The notes beneath the pieces are model-generated. The model saw only the letters and a program-made list of their open reading frames with translations, had not been told where the DNA came from and searched no databases. A DNA stretch of 64,000 bases, from the NCBI RefSeq assembly GCF_002150785.1, contig NZ_MTAZ01000011.1:16427-80426 (forward strand), read 5' to 3'. The first letter of the stretch is position 1. The number at the start of each line of letters is the position of its first letter. The DNA is from Arenibacter amylolyticus. Lineage in GTDB: Bacteria > Bacteroidota > Bacteroidia > Flavobacteriales > Flavobacteriaceae. The position numbers and the translations under genes were made by a program. Positions 44,060-52,047 of this stretch are shown piece after piece.

Positions 44060-44736
44060 TTACGGTTCATCCGGCATCACAATCTCACATAATTCATTTA
44101 CATTATACCCTGTAATATTATTCTCCAAAAGACATTTATATAAATTCTAACTTATAAGTGTATGAAAACTAGGAGCTGGCGTTGAGAAAATATCGAATTT
44201 TGGAAAATCTTCATTAAAAACCAGCTTATCCCAATAATATCCTGTAAGGATGGTGCCGAATTGGCTATAGAAACAAACTCAAAATTCGTTTTAAAAAGAT
44301 TTACTTCATCTAAAATTTTTTCCCTATGATCAGGAATTATACTACGCCGGGAAAGCTTTGATTTATTTTTATCGATCCAATCCCAAAATCCGTCACTCAT
44401 AAAGTGAAACCAATTATAATTTAAAATGAAGCCATTGGTATATAATTTTCCTGGATAGAAGGCATGATTTGGCAAATTTTGTCCTTTTAGTATTGACATT
44501 AATTTGTCATTAACTATAAATCCATTACTAATGGCAACAGATGATATCATATCTGTTAAATTAGCTCTTGGCAGCATTTCCAATTCTAGATTTGGCAAGA
44601 AATCTGGAAATTCAAATGGTTTAACATTCCAAACGTTAATTACATCATTAGGATTTACCCCTGTATATATTCTGCTCTGCGGAAAGACACCTATTTCCGA
44701 AGGTTCTGCAGATTTTTTAAAGTTAAAATAATTCAT
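44060..44736 (-). pseudogene. Decayed Imm11-like gene (frameshift and stop)
   Basis: From ATG 44736 a frame of about 150 codons runs well (MNYFNFKKSAEPSEIGVF and onward). Near 44265-44285 the coding frame moves by one base: the other frame continues GYYWDKLVFNEDFPKFDIF. It then meets a TAG at 44147-44149, after which the same frame goes on as YKCLLENNITGYNVNELCEI to a TAA at 44060. The combined ~225-residue product resembles Imm11/DUF1629 immunity-type proteins (FPDFLPNLELEMLP, then the W-x-x-L-VFNED region). The assignment is by eye. No toxin gene is adjacent. Confidence 0.65.
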
Positions 44737-44845
44737 TAACTTAATTCCTTTTCAATCTGAACAATTCCAATTAAAATATTGAAAACTTTTAAGAATTTAA
44801 AAATTTCAAAAATCTCTGATGGAATAATATTATCCTTGAGAAAAA

Positions 44846-45448
44846 ATGAATATTATGAAAAATGGATTTTATTTCGTTCTAATCTATATGTGCAGTTTTC
44901 AAAGTGGATTGGCACAAGAAACTGCATTATATAATTTCGTTAAAACTGAATTAACAGCTGGTAATTACAAATTTGAGCTCATGACCACCCATGTAACTAC
45001 TAGAGTTAATGAGGAACCACTTTTACTTGATGAAAATGGTAAAATAATTTATCCAAAAGTAAACATAGAACAAATTGATGACGGGCCAAATGTTGCACTT
45101 AAAAGTTCTGGTTCAATTTTATTAAATATCCAATATAATGACTCCATTTTAACAATTAGGTCTGTTGATAATACTTACTATCCATCAATAAAAATTAATC
45201 TGAAATCTGGGGAAGCACTTTTTAATAAAGCTCAAATATGTCTGACAAAGCAAGTAGCAATTTCCGATAATAAAAATGGATTTAAAAGTCCATGGAAAGG
45301 GTTTCAATGGCTTGGAAAATCCAAAAACAATTCTTCTATTATAAAACCAAGGTTGACATTGGGAAAGTTGAAAGAAGGTGGAAAAATTTACTTGGAAATT
45401 TTATGGTTCGAAGGGGAAAGTAAAAGACATTATCGCCTCCTAGGATAA
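44846..45448 (+). CDS. Exported protein of unknown function
   Basis: A 200-residue protein with a signal peptide (GFYFVLIYMCSFQSGLAQ). The mature part is rich in beta-strand pattern and polar residues, with no motif I recognise. The start could be 44846 or 44855. It lies in an AT-rich patch with two decayed genes, suggesting recently acquired or degrading sequence. Confidence 0.55.
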   Translation: MNIMKNGFYFVLIYMCSFQSGLAQETALYNFVKTELTAGNYKFELMTTHVTTRVNEEPLLLDENGKIIYPKVNIEQIDDGPNVALKSSGSILLNIQYNDSILTIRSVDNTYYPSIKINLKSGEALFNKAQICLTKQVAISDNKNGFKSPWKGFQWLGKSKNNSSIIKPRLTLGKLKEGGKIYLEILWFEGESKRHYRLLG

Positions 45449-45544
45449 AAAATTTAAACTATTTATACAAAATTTAAATTAGATCAGTAGGTTCAATTAA
45501 CCTTCTCTAAATATTGAGGTTTTAAGGTAATCCTCACAAGACAC

Positions 45545-45937
45545 ATGCCAGATATAATACAAACAACTATAGGCTATTTGGCCACGCAAAAAATAAAAAT
45601 CGACAAAAATGAATTCGCTTTTCTATGTAAGTCACATCCAGACTATCCGTCTTTACTTGCGGTAAGTGACACATTGAAATTCTTCCGAATTAATAATGGC
45701 GTCCTATTTGTTAGTAGTCCTGAAATCGAGTTATTGCCAAATGTATTTATTGCTAAATTAAATACAGAGAGGCCTAACCCATTTTCCCAAATCGTTAAGA
45801 AAAACAAATTGTATAACATAAAAAATAAAGACTCTAATAATGATAGGACCATATCATTAGAGGGATTAACTTCTATTTGGCAAGACGTTGGATATTATGG
45901 TGATAGTTGCCCCCTAAGGATTTTGGTTAAAAGATAA
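45545..45937 (+). CDS. N-terminal fragment of a C39-like/VKOR-type maturation protein
   Basis: A 130-residue frame resembles the leading C39-peptidase-like domain of Bacteroidetes proteins that continue into vitamin-K-epoxide-reductase and thioredoxin domains: FLCKSHPDYPSLLAVSDTLKFF and onward. Here it stops after TSIWQDVGYYGDSCP and none of the later domains follows. The parent proteins work with peptide exporters. It is either a truncated relic or a small independent domain protein. No peptide-export genes are nearby. Confidence 0.5.
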   Translation: MPDIIQTTIGYLATQKIKIDKNEFAFLCKSHPDYPSLLAVSDTLKFFRINNGVLFVSSPEIELLPNVFIAKLNTERPNPFSQIVKKNKLYNIKNKDSNNDRTISLEGLTSIWQDVGYYGDSCPLRILVKR

Positions 45938-46005
45938 GTCAATGACAATATTACAATTTCTTCTTAGACTTTCCGACCTTTCTATTCGATGGTAGGTGTG
46001 TGCCA

Positions 46006-46069
46006 ATCCTATAAAATTTACTTACCCCAGGTTTAATTAAACTTTCTGTAGAAATTAATTTTATAGGAT
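46006..46069. repeat. 13-bp inverted repeat next to the first 140-bp element
   Basis: ATCCTATAAAATT (46006-46018) is the exact reverse complement of AATTTTATAGGAT (46057-46069), with a 38-base spacer. The pair sits 12 bases before the diverged repeat shared with 61.28 kb. It could be a recombinase or relaxase site, or a terminator-like foldback. There is no gene in this interval (45938-46400). Confidence 0.6.
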
Positions 46070-46080
46070 ATGTCAAGCCC

Positions 46081-46220
46081 TTGCGCAATCGGCCCTACCT
46101 TACAAACCTATTCTTTTCCCTAACCATATTTCAACTATTCCGTTAAGGTAAGATTTCGCCTATAGTCTTGTCCGACAGCCTGGAGGCCTCACCAATAGCA
46201 TAAGGAGTGAAAATCCTATC
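46081..46220 (+). repeat. Diverged 140-bp direct repeat, copy A
   Basis: This stretch aligns with 61279-61420. Exact shared blocks include AACCTATTCTT (46105 here, 61304 there), GTTAAGG and GATTTCGCC (46152 here, 61351 there); the spacing of the first and last blocks is 47 bases in both copies. Near its end AGGA and TCCT flank GTGAAAA (46203-46217) as a small hairpin, which in copy B is AGGGG/CCCCT. The element is noncoding. It marks the cargo-to-tra boundary. Confidence 0.7.
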
Positions 46221-46337
46221 GTAACCATGTAGCAAATATGTAAACAAGCTTGTTCTATTGTGTCTCGATTATTTCTTGTCGTTTATTTATGACACGCCTT
46301 TCCTTTATCTACTACAGAGATAACTACAGGTCCCTGG

Positions 46338-46345
46338 TATCTTTG
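46338..46345 (+). promoter_or_regulatory. Bacteroidetes -7 element
   Basis: TATCTTTG fits TAnnTTTG, 56 bases before the exported beta-protein gene at 46401. Confidence 0.5.
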
Positions 46346-46400
46346 CAGTGTCCTTTTAAACAAAGGGTTAAGAAAAATAATAATCCCTAAATCAAACAAA

Positions 46401-46940
46401 ATGAAAAATTCAATAATCATCGCCGCCTTCGCTCTTGTAGCATTCGTATTCGGAACTAACCAAGCCCAGGCGCAAGAAGAGGCAACTACTACAGTAAACA
46501 TCACTTTGGCCGACGTTATCTCCATCGACGCTTCCAGTGTCGCTAATAATGGAGTCGTAAACTTTGAATATACTACCGCCGAACACTACAACAACGGGCT
46601 GCCTGCCAAAACCCAAGAGAGTGCTTTAATCGTGACCTCTACCAAGAATTTTAACGTAACGGTAAAGGCCGGAGGAAAAGATTTTAAGGATGGTGGAAAC
46701 AAAATTCCTGTAAGCGTACTAACCATCGAAGCGACCGGAGGAACAATGGTTGGATCAAAAAGCAAGATTGAATTGTCCGAAAAGGATCAGATTTTGGTAG
46801 GTGACGCAGAATTGGGAAGTGAGCTTACGATCGACTTCAACTATGAGATCCCTGCGGAGAAATCTTCTTCCTCTGATATCTTAGGAAAACCAGCGGGTAC
46901 ATACACACAAACAGTTACTTATACAGCGACTGCTCTATAA
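46401..46940 (+). CDS. Exported beta-sandwich protein (possibly DUF4402/WxL-like)
   Basis: The product is a 179-residue protein with a clear signal peptide (IIAAFALVAFVFGTNQAQAQ). The mature part is Thr/Ser/Val rich and strand-forming, with NITLADVISIDASS near the N-terminus and a C-terminal AGTYTQTVTYTATAL strand. It resembles secreted DUF4402- or WxL-type surface proteins, but the assignment is tentative. It has its own promoter element and a strong terminator, so it is transcribed alone. Lying between copy A and the tra genes, it may be a surface component of the element. Confidence 0.68.
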   Translation: MKNSIIIAAFALVAFVFGTNQAQAQEEATTTVNITLADVISIDASSVANNGVVNFEYTTAEHYNNGLPAKTQESALIVTSTKNFNVTVKAGGKDFKDGGNKIPVSVLTIEATGGTMVGSKSKIELSEKDQILVGDAELGSELTIDFNYEIPAEKSSSSDILGKPAGTYTQTVTYTATAL

Positions 46941-46964
46941 GCCCAACAATATTGAAGATGAATT

Positions 46965-47013
46965 TAGGGATTCCCTTGGAAGCATTCATTGCGTCCTTGG
47001 GAATTCCTTTTTT
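46965..47013 (+). terminator. Intrinsic terminator after the exported beta-protein
   Basis: AGGGATTCCC pairs with GGGAATTCCT (with one G-U pair), extended past a TT/TT mismatch by GGA/TCC. The loop is about 13 bases, followed by a run of six T at 47008-47013. Confidence 0.7.
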
Positions 47014-47144
47014 GGACTGTTTTCTATTTGTCTAGATAAACGGTGGTTCAACCAATAAAATTAGCAGTAGAGCGGCAAATTTCTTATCTTTTTATTTGCG
47101 ATAGGAACAGTTGTATATATCGTATACCGTTTAAACTTTATGCT

Positions 47145-47414
47145 ATGCAAGTCGTTTGTCTTCAGGAAGAGGCGTTTTATGCCTTATTTGATAAGGTAGT
47201 GGAGCATATTGAGTCCACTAGAAAGAATCAACCGGCCAAATGGATAGACGGTGAGGAAGCAATGCAAGTTTTAAGCATCAAATCTACCAGTACTTTACAG
47301 AAATTAAGGGACGAAGGAAAGATCAGATTTTCTCAGCCCTATCGAAAAGTTATCCTTTACGATCGGGATTCCCTTCATGAATATATAGAGAAACACGCTC
47401 GCGAAACATTTTAA
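47145..47414 (+). CDS. Small helix-turn-helix (excisionase/MerR-like) protein
   Basis: An 89-residue protein from ATG 47145 (MQVVCLQEEAFYALFDKVVE). The C-terminal half carries an excisionase-type winged helix: WIDGEEAMQVLSIKSTSTLQKLRDEG, ending in a basic DNA-contacting wing (SQPYRKVILYDRDSL). Such proteins are nearly universal in Bacteroidetes conjugative elements and act as excision or expression regulators. An upstream GTG-type extension to 47043 looks non-conserved. Confidence 0.75.
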   Translation: MQVVCLQEEAFYALFDKVVEHIESTRKNQPAKWIDGEEAMQVLSIKSTSTLQKLRDEGKIRFSQPYRKVILYDRDSLHEYIEKHARETF

Positions 47415-47417
47415 AGG

Positions 47418-47690
47418 ATGAAAGAAGAAATAAAAGTAGATAGGGATTATTTGCAGGCCTTTAATTTGGGATATGAATTGGCCAAAGAGCTTAATTTATC
47501 CACCCCTATGTTCAAGGGGCTAGATTCAGAGGACATTAAACTGAATGCCCTTCAAGCGGGAATGGCTGAATATAATAACGAATTGCAAAAAGTCAAGAGC
47601 AACAGCTATGACCATTCAATGGGTAAAGCTCCAGGAAAGAACCTTAATTCAAGCAATGGAGAAGAAAAAGGGTGGAGCCAATCCCTATAA
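47418..47690 (+). CDS. Small hypothetical protein after the HTH gene
   Basis: A 90-residue, charged, mostly helical protein (YLQAFNLGYELAKELNLS in the first third). It starts 3 bases after the HTH gene stop, so it is co-transcribed. No family is recognised. The C-terminal 25 residues look disordered. Confidence 0.55.
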   Translation: MKEEIKVDRDYLQAFNLGYELAKELNLSTPMFKGLDSEDIKLNALQAGMAEYNNELQKVKSNSYDHSMGKAPGKNLNSSNGEEKGWSQSL

Positions 47691-47959
47691 GATGATCTAA
47701 CTATTGTTCCCCATGTTTCTGCGGAAGTTGAAGGCCATTGAATCACTAAAGTCCGAAAAAGAAAGAATCTCTAAAGTGACCTTTTAGAGGATGATAGACA
47801 CTGATTATCAACCTCCTCGAAACCGCGCATAAAAGCAAACAGCACTGAAAAAGTGCTATTTGCCTTGCATCTCCCATCGCTAGAATCCATAAACCGGCTT
47901 TTAGGTATGATATTGGCAATCAAAATTTTTATATTTATAGTGTTCTAATACAGTTAGTT

Positions 47960-48445
47960 ATGAAAATAAACCAAGTGATTTTCTTTGTCTGCCCCTTAAT
48001 CCTAATATTCTCCTGCAGTAAAGATGACGCCGATGTCTCCGAAAAGGATCGGGCCAAAGCCTTGTTAGGCCAATGGGAATATACGGCCATTATGACCGAT
48101 AGAGCCGTGGATATTAATGGTGATGGAACCTCTAATATTGACTTATTCAACACTCAGGAAATAAAACAATGTATAAAGGACAACCTGACATTTTTTGCCG
48201 AAAGAGGGGAGGGAGAGGATGGATCTTTCAGTATAAATGAGAATGGATTGGCATGTGAGGGGAATCAAGCCTTTACCACAATTGAGTCGGATACCTATCA
48301 ACTAGTCAATAATAATCGTATTGTTTTTGGTTCTCGTAGAGAGATGAAAATAATGAAATTTGAAAAAGACAAATTAGTGGTAGAAACTCAAGACAATCTT
48401 GGAGGTACAGATGTCTTAGTGACCATAACTTTTAAGAAAAGTTAA
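47960..48445 (+). CDS. Lipocalin-like lipoprotein
   Basis: The protein has 161 residues with a lipoprotein signal ending ILIFSC. The mature part has the lipocalin-like start LLGQWEYTAI and a final strand VLVTITFKKS, and a Cys pair (QCIKD, ACEGN). Its function is unknown. It is convergent with the TraQ-like gene, ending 10 bases away. The 269-base gap before it holds only a small hairpin (AGCACT/AGTGCT). Confidence 0.65.
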   Translation: MKINQVIFFVCPLILIFSCSKDDADVSEKDRAKALLGQWEYTAIMTDRAVDINGDGTSNIDLFNTQEIKQCIKDNLTFFAERGEGEDGSFSINENGLACEGNQAFTTIESDTYQLVNNNRIVFGSRREMKIMKFEKDKLVVETQDNLGGTDVLVTITFKKS

Positions 48446-48455
48446 TCACTCAATT

Positions 48456-51400
48456 TTAAACTCGTACAATTGTTCCCCTAATGACGTCGCTCCATTGGCC
48501 ATTACTGTCTTGTACGCGTATCTCGTAATCTTGGTCAAGGTATCGTAGTTTACTTTCCTTCGGCTCCTCTTCAAGTTCAAAATAGCGTTCCACACCAGAG
48601 CCCTTGGCGTCATTATAATTGAATAACATGGTATCCCAACGCTTATCTTTTCTGTTATAAACACGCACCTCTACCTGTTGCAATGTTGCTCCGTTATATG
48701 CCTCAGAGCAATTGGCGGTAAAACAAGTGTAAATCCGGATGACATAGTCACAGCCGTTAAGTCCCCCACAACTTATATTGTGTTTCTCACCTTTAACCGC
48801 TACGGTCGGTTTTTTCAACATTTCTATGGATTCACTCGTAGTTTGGGATATTCCAGTTGAATTTTCCACCCGGAAATTTATGGTGAAACTATCATCGATT
48901 TCTGGGTGAAATTGCATGGCTACCGAACCGTACTCCAAAGGAATCACTTCCCCTTCTTTATATATTATCCCTTGATGGTTAATGTACCCCCCGTTCATAC
49001 CAGAGAATTGGAACGTCATTTCATAGGTTACAGCGGAATCATGTCCCGAAGGTGCATTGGTGACAACATTGATCAAAAATGGTTGATCTTCAAATTTGTC
49101 TTGGGTCGACTGGCTTACGGTCAGATCAAAAAACTCCTCATATTTTTCGAAATCGATAGTAACGTCGGCGGTTTTCTCCACCTGAGATGAGGACCGTACG
49201 GTAAAAGCGATTTGATGGGTAGCTTCTGTGATACCAGTGTACATCCCTTGGAATGAGCCAACGGGAACAATGAAGCTCTCACCTGCCGAATATGTTTTTC
49301 CGTTATACTCGAAAGTCCCGTTGTTGTTCGCAGAGGAGAAATACATGGTGTAAGTATCTCCTCCAATGCCTATTTCAGAGATGTTGAAGTTTACCGGTAC
49401 AGGGGTTTTAGTATACGTTTTGGATTGTGTCGCATTTGCCGAGAAATTATAATCCTTTGGCGTTACCGTAACGGTTAAAGCAACGGATTTTTCCAAACCA
49501 GTATCGTTTTGGACATAGAAGACCAATTCTGCATTGCTTTCATCGGTCCCCTCCAAACTCCAATTGAAATTACCTTTGGGTACCTCATAAATGTTTCCTG
49601 CTCTTACCTGAATACCATTTTCATCCTTAATCAGGGCATTTCCATTTAGGCTGTAGCGCATCTTATAGTTGGAGGTCCCCACATTCTCGGAAATATTGAA
49701 GTTTAAGGAGGTTGTTTCTCCAACGGAAATATCCGATTTCTGGCTTCCCGCAGTAAAAAGAAAGTCTATTTGTTTGTACTCAATTGTAGTACTGGCTGTA
49801 TGGGTGACATTCCCACTGGACTCGACGCTAATCACTAGATTGTGTTGTCCTGGTTCAGCCCCAATGTAAACCACGTTGTTATTATTGGGCCCCAATTGGA
49901 ATTTTTCCCCTGGACCGTAGGTAGTTCCGTTCACCTGCAGCGAACTATTTTTTCCTGATGAATAAAAGGCCTCGTACACATCATTGGTTCCTTCCGGAAT
50001 TTCATCGATATCTATTATGGTGTTGATGGGGGTGCTGACAAACTCCGAGGTCTTGGAGGGGGTAATGTTTAAGGTGAAATCGTTCTGCTTGGTTTCCAGA
50101 TCAATCAATACTGGACCCACCTCCTGACCGTAATTATCGGTGACCATAAATGCAATTTGATGGGATCCCAAGGATTCTGGGTAATAGAATAGAGAGAAGT
50201 CGCCTATTTCCACATCGTATTCTTTTGAGTTTTGCAAAAGGGTGCCGTCTCCTTTTTCAACCCTTCCGTTTCCTTCCAGGATTTGATGCGATAGCCTATA
50301 TTGAATGTTTTCCGTGTTGCCGTTCGATTTTAAATTGAAGTTCAATTGGGTGCGCTCGTTTATAAATACGGAATTGCTCCCCGAATTTCCAGTGAACGAA
50401 AAGGGGATATTCGCTACTTCAATCGCTACACTGTCCCTTTTGGTTTGTCCATTGGAATCCCTAACCGAAAAATAGATCATTCGGTTTCCCAATTCTGTGC
50501 TCATAAAGGTATAATTATAAGAGCCTGGTGATATCGTCCTATACTGCCCGGGCTCCATAACGCCTCCATTTTGGTCCCTTACCGTTCCTGCCCCTTCACT
50601 GGAAGCGGAGAATGAATGCGTAATTTCATAGTCTACCTTGGATTCCTCGTCCTGAGTGGTAAGATCTACGGCGATGGCCAGATTCGTGTCTAATTCCACT
50701 ACGGTGGAAGCTGCCGTGGTGTTAATGGTAAAATCCAGGTTTACCACGGTAAACAACAATTCTTCTGTTTTGGTTGCTCCATCCGGGGCTGTGGCGGTCA
50801 GACTGAGTTTATGTTCCCCCAAGGTTTCAGGAAGATACCGTAGTTCTGTAATTCCTTTCGCTAGAAAAAAGGAAGTGCCAGGGTCGAAAGCTTGGTCGTC
50901 CTTATAGAGCTTTCCAGTTCCATTTTGGATTTGATAGGTCACCTCAAAATCATTCTTATTGTTGGGGTCCAAGGTTTCCTTATCGCGCAATAAGGTGGCA
51001 TTGATCGGGTTTTTGGAATTTATAATGAACTCGTTTACCCCCTTGTTCAATAAGAAGCTAAAACTGGCATATTGGGCCTTGTAGACCAGGGTGAGTTCTT
51101 TTTTATTTTCATTGGTGTCCCATGCCATAAAATTTACTCTATGGGTTCCCGTATCAATGGCAACATAGTTATAGTTCCATTGCCTATTTTTCACCTGTAT
51201 GGTATCATGGGGTCGGATGGTATCGTTTTCCAATGTGGTGAAGTACCCCTTCTTATTGCTGGGCAGGTATTTTACAAAATACGCTACCGTGGAAATTTCC
51301 TTTTCCGGCGTAATCGTAAACGAGGTCCTCGTATTTTCAAATAGGTAGGTTTCCGTAGGATGTTCCCCTGTAAACGAAAAATCGAAACTATCTAGGACCA

Positions 51401-51494
51401 GTGATTCAAAATCCTTGCTACAGGAAAAAACAAGGATTAGAAGAGATAGTATAAAGACAATAGTGAAATACGTATTTGAATCATTTTTTTTCAT
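48456..51494 (-). CDS. Giant TraQ/DUF3872-like lipoprotein with eight repeated modules
   Basis: A 1012-residue exported lipoprotein (signal ending LLILVFSC). After residue 38 it consists of eight Ig-like modules of about 100-110 residues, starting near 38, 141, 250, 359, 467, 570, 673 and 778, then a distinct C-terminal domain with four Cys. Each module follows one plan: FSFT start, Y-x-L/I-x-Y strand, G-x-G plus a short turn, PG or EGE, FxxxYxP, then G-x-H-x-I-xF-x-V-x-D-x-x-G. Module 4 (YRLSHQILEGNGRVEKGDG, then FSLFYYPESLG) strongly recalls the single-domain TraQ of CTnDOT-type elements. It occupies the traQ position after traO. A surface mating or exclusion role is inferred. Confidence 0.78.
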   Translation of the reverse strand: MKKNDSNTYFTIVFILSLLILVFSCSKDFESLVLDSFDFSFTGEHPTETYLFENTRTSFTITPEKEISTVAYFVKYLPSNKKGYFTTLENDTIRPHDTIQVKNRQWNYNYVAIDTGTHRVNFMAWDTNENKKELTLVYKAQYASFSFLLNKGVNEFIINSKNPINATLLRDKETLDPNNKNDFEVTYQIQNGTGKLYKDDQAFDPGTSFFLAKGITELRYLPETLGEHKLSLTATAPDGATKTEELLFTVVNLDFTINTTAASTVVELDTNLAIAVDLTTQDEESKVDYEITHSFSASSEGAGTVRDQNGGVMEPGQYRTISPGSYNYTFMSTELGNRMIYFSVRDSNGQTKRDSVAIEVANIPFSFTGNSGSNSVFINERTQLNFNLKSNGNTENIQYRLSHQILEGNGRVEKGDGTLLQNSKEYDVEIGDFSLFYYPESLGSHQIAFMVTDNYGQEVGPVLIDLETKQNDFTLNITPSKTSEFVSTPINTIIDIDEIPEGTNDVYEAFYSSGKNSSLQVNGTTYGPGEKFQLGPNNNNVVYIGAEPGQHNLVISVESSGNVTHTASTTIEYKQIDFLFTAGSQKSDISVGETTSLNFNISENVGTSNYKMRYSLNGNALIKDENGIQVRAGNIYEVPKGNFNWSLEGTDESNAELVFYVQNDTGLEKSVALTVTVTPKDYNFSANATQSKTYTKTPVPVNFNISEIGIGGDTYTMYFSSANNNGTFEYNGKTYSAGESFIVPVGSFQGMYTGITEATHQIAFTVRSSSQVEKTADVTIDFEKYEEFFDLTVSQSTQDKFEDQPFLINVVTNAPSGHDSAVTYEMTFQFSGMNGGYINHQGIIYKEGEVIPLEYGSVAMQFHPEIDDSFTINFRVENSTGISQTTSESIEMLKKPTVAVKGEKHNISCGGLNGCDYVIRIYTCFTANCSEAYNGATLQQVEVRVYNRKDKRWDTMLFNYNDAKGSGVERYFELEEEPKESKLRYLDQDYEIRVQDSNGQWSDVIRGTIVRV

Positions 51495-51505
51495 CTCATT
51501 AGGAT

Positions 51506-52045
51506 TTAGAACAGGAAATACCGGATCCCTAGACCAGCATAGGGATAGAATTGCCCGACGTCACTGTTGATATGGAAATATTCATTGGCCTTCACCAAAA
51601 GGGAAAAATCATTGTTCAAGGTTACTTCCCCTTCCAATCCCAAAAACACGCCATATATAAATTGGCTTTTGGCGTCCAAAATAGCCCCGTTGGACAAGGT
51701 GCTGTTGCCGTTATTGATGATCTCATACCCGAAAACGCCCCCTCCTCCGAAGTGGATGGCATAGCGTTTAAAGTTCTTTTGCTCCCATACCTTGAGGAAG
51801 TACCCGGGCTGTACGGTGAATATGTTGTAGGGAATATCAAAGGACCCCTTGTCTTCGGCTATGGCAGCAAATATGCTCAATTGTGCATATCTATTTCGGT
51901 TTAAATGGTAATTAAAGGTGCCCTTTATCCCATAACCATCTTCGGCATAACCTCCGCTGAAACCAATGGATGAAGCATAATTGTTGCCTTGTGAAAATAG
52001 CAGGCTGGAGATAAAAAGGGCTAGTATGGATATGGAATTCCTCAT
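51506..52045 (-). CDS. traO: Conjugative transfer protein TraO (outer-membrane beta-barrel type)
   Basis: A 179-residue protein with a signal peptide (ISILALFISSLLFSQ) and a beta-barrel pattern ending in a typical aromatic C-terminus (AGLGIRYFLF). It matches TraO of CTnDOT-like elements in size, motif GGYAEDGYGIKGTFNY and gene order. It is the only tra product here with an outer-membrane barrel signature. It lies 2 bases after traN. Confidence 0.83.
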   Translation of the reverse strand: MRNSISILALFISSLLFSQGNNYASSIGFSGGYAEDGYGIKGTFNYHLNRNRYAQLSIFAAIAEDKGSFDIPYNIFTVQPGYFLKVWEQKNFKRYAIHFGGGGVFGYEIINNGNSTLSNGAILDAKSQFIYGVFLGLEGEVTLNNDFSLLVKANEYFHINSDVGQFYPYAGLGIRYFLF

Positions 52046-52047
52046 AA

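Noticed and set aside
47691..47959. A decayed gene before the lipocalin-like lipoprotein
   Set aside because: A short stretch reads MFLRKLKAIESLKSEKERIS but ends quickly, and no homologous pattern is recognised in any frame.
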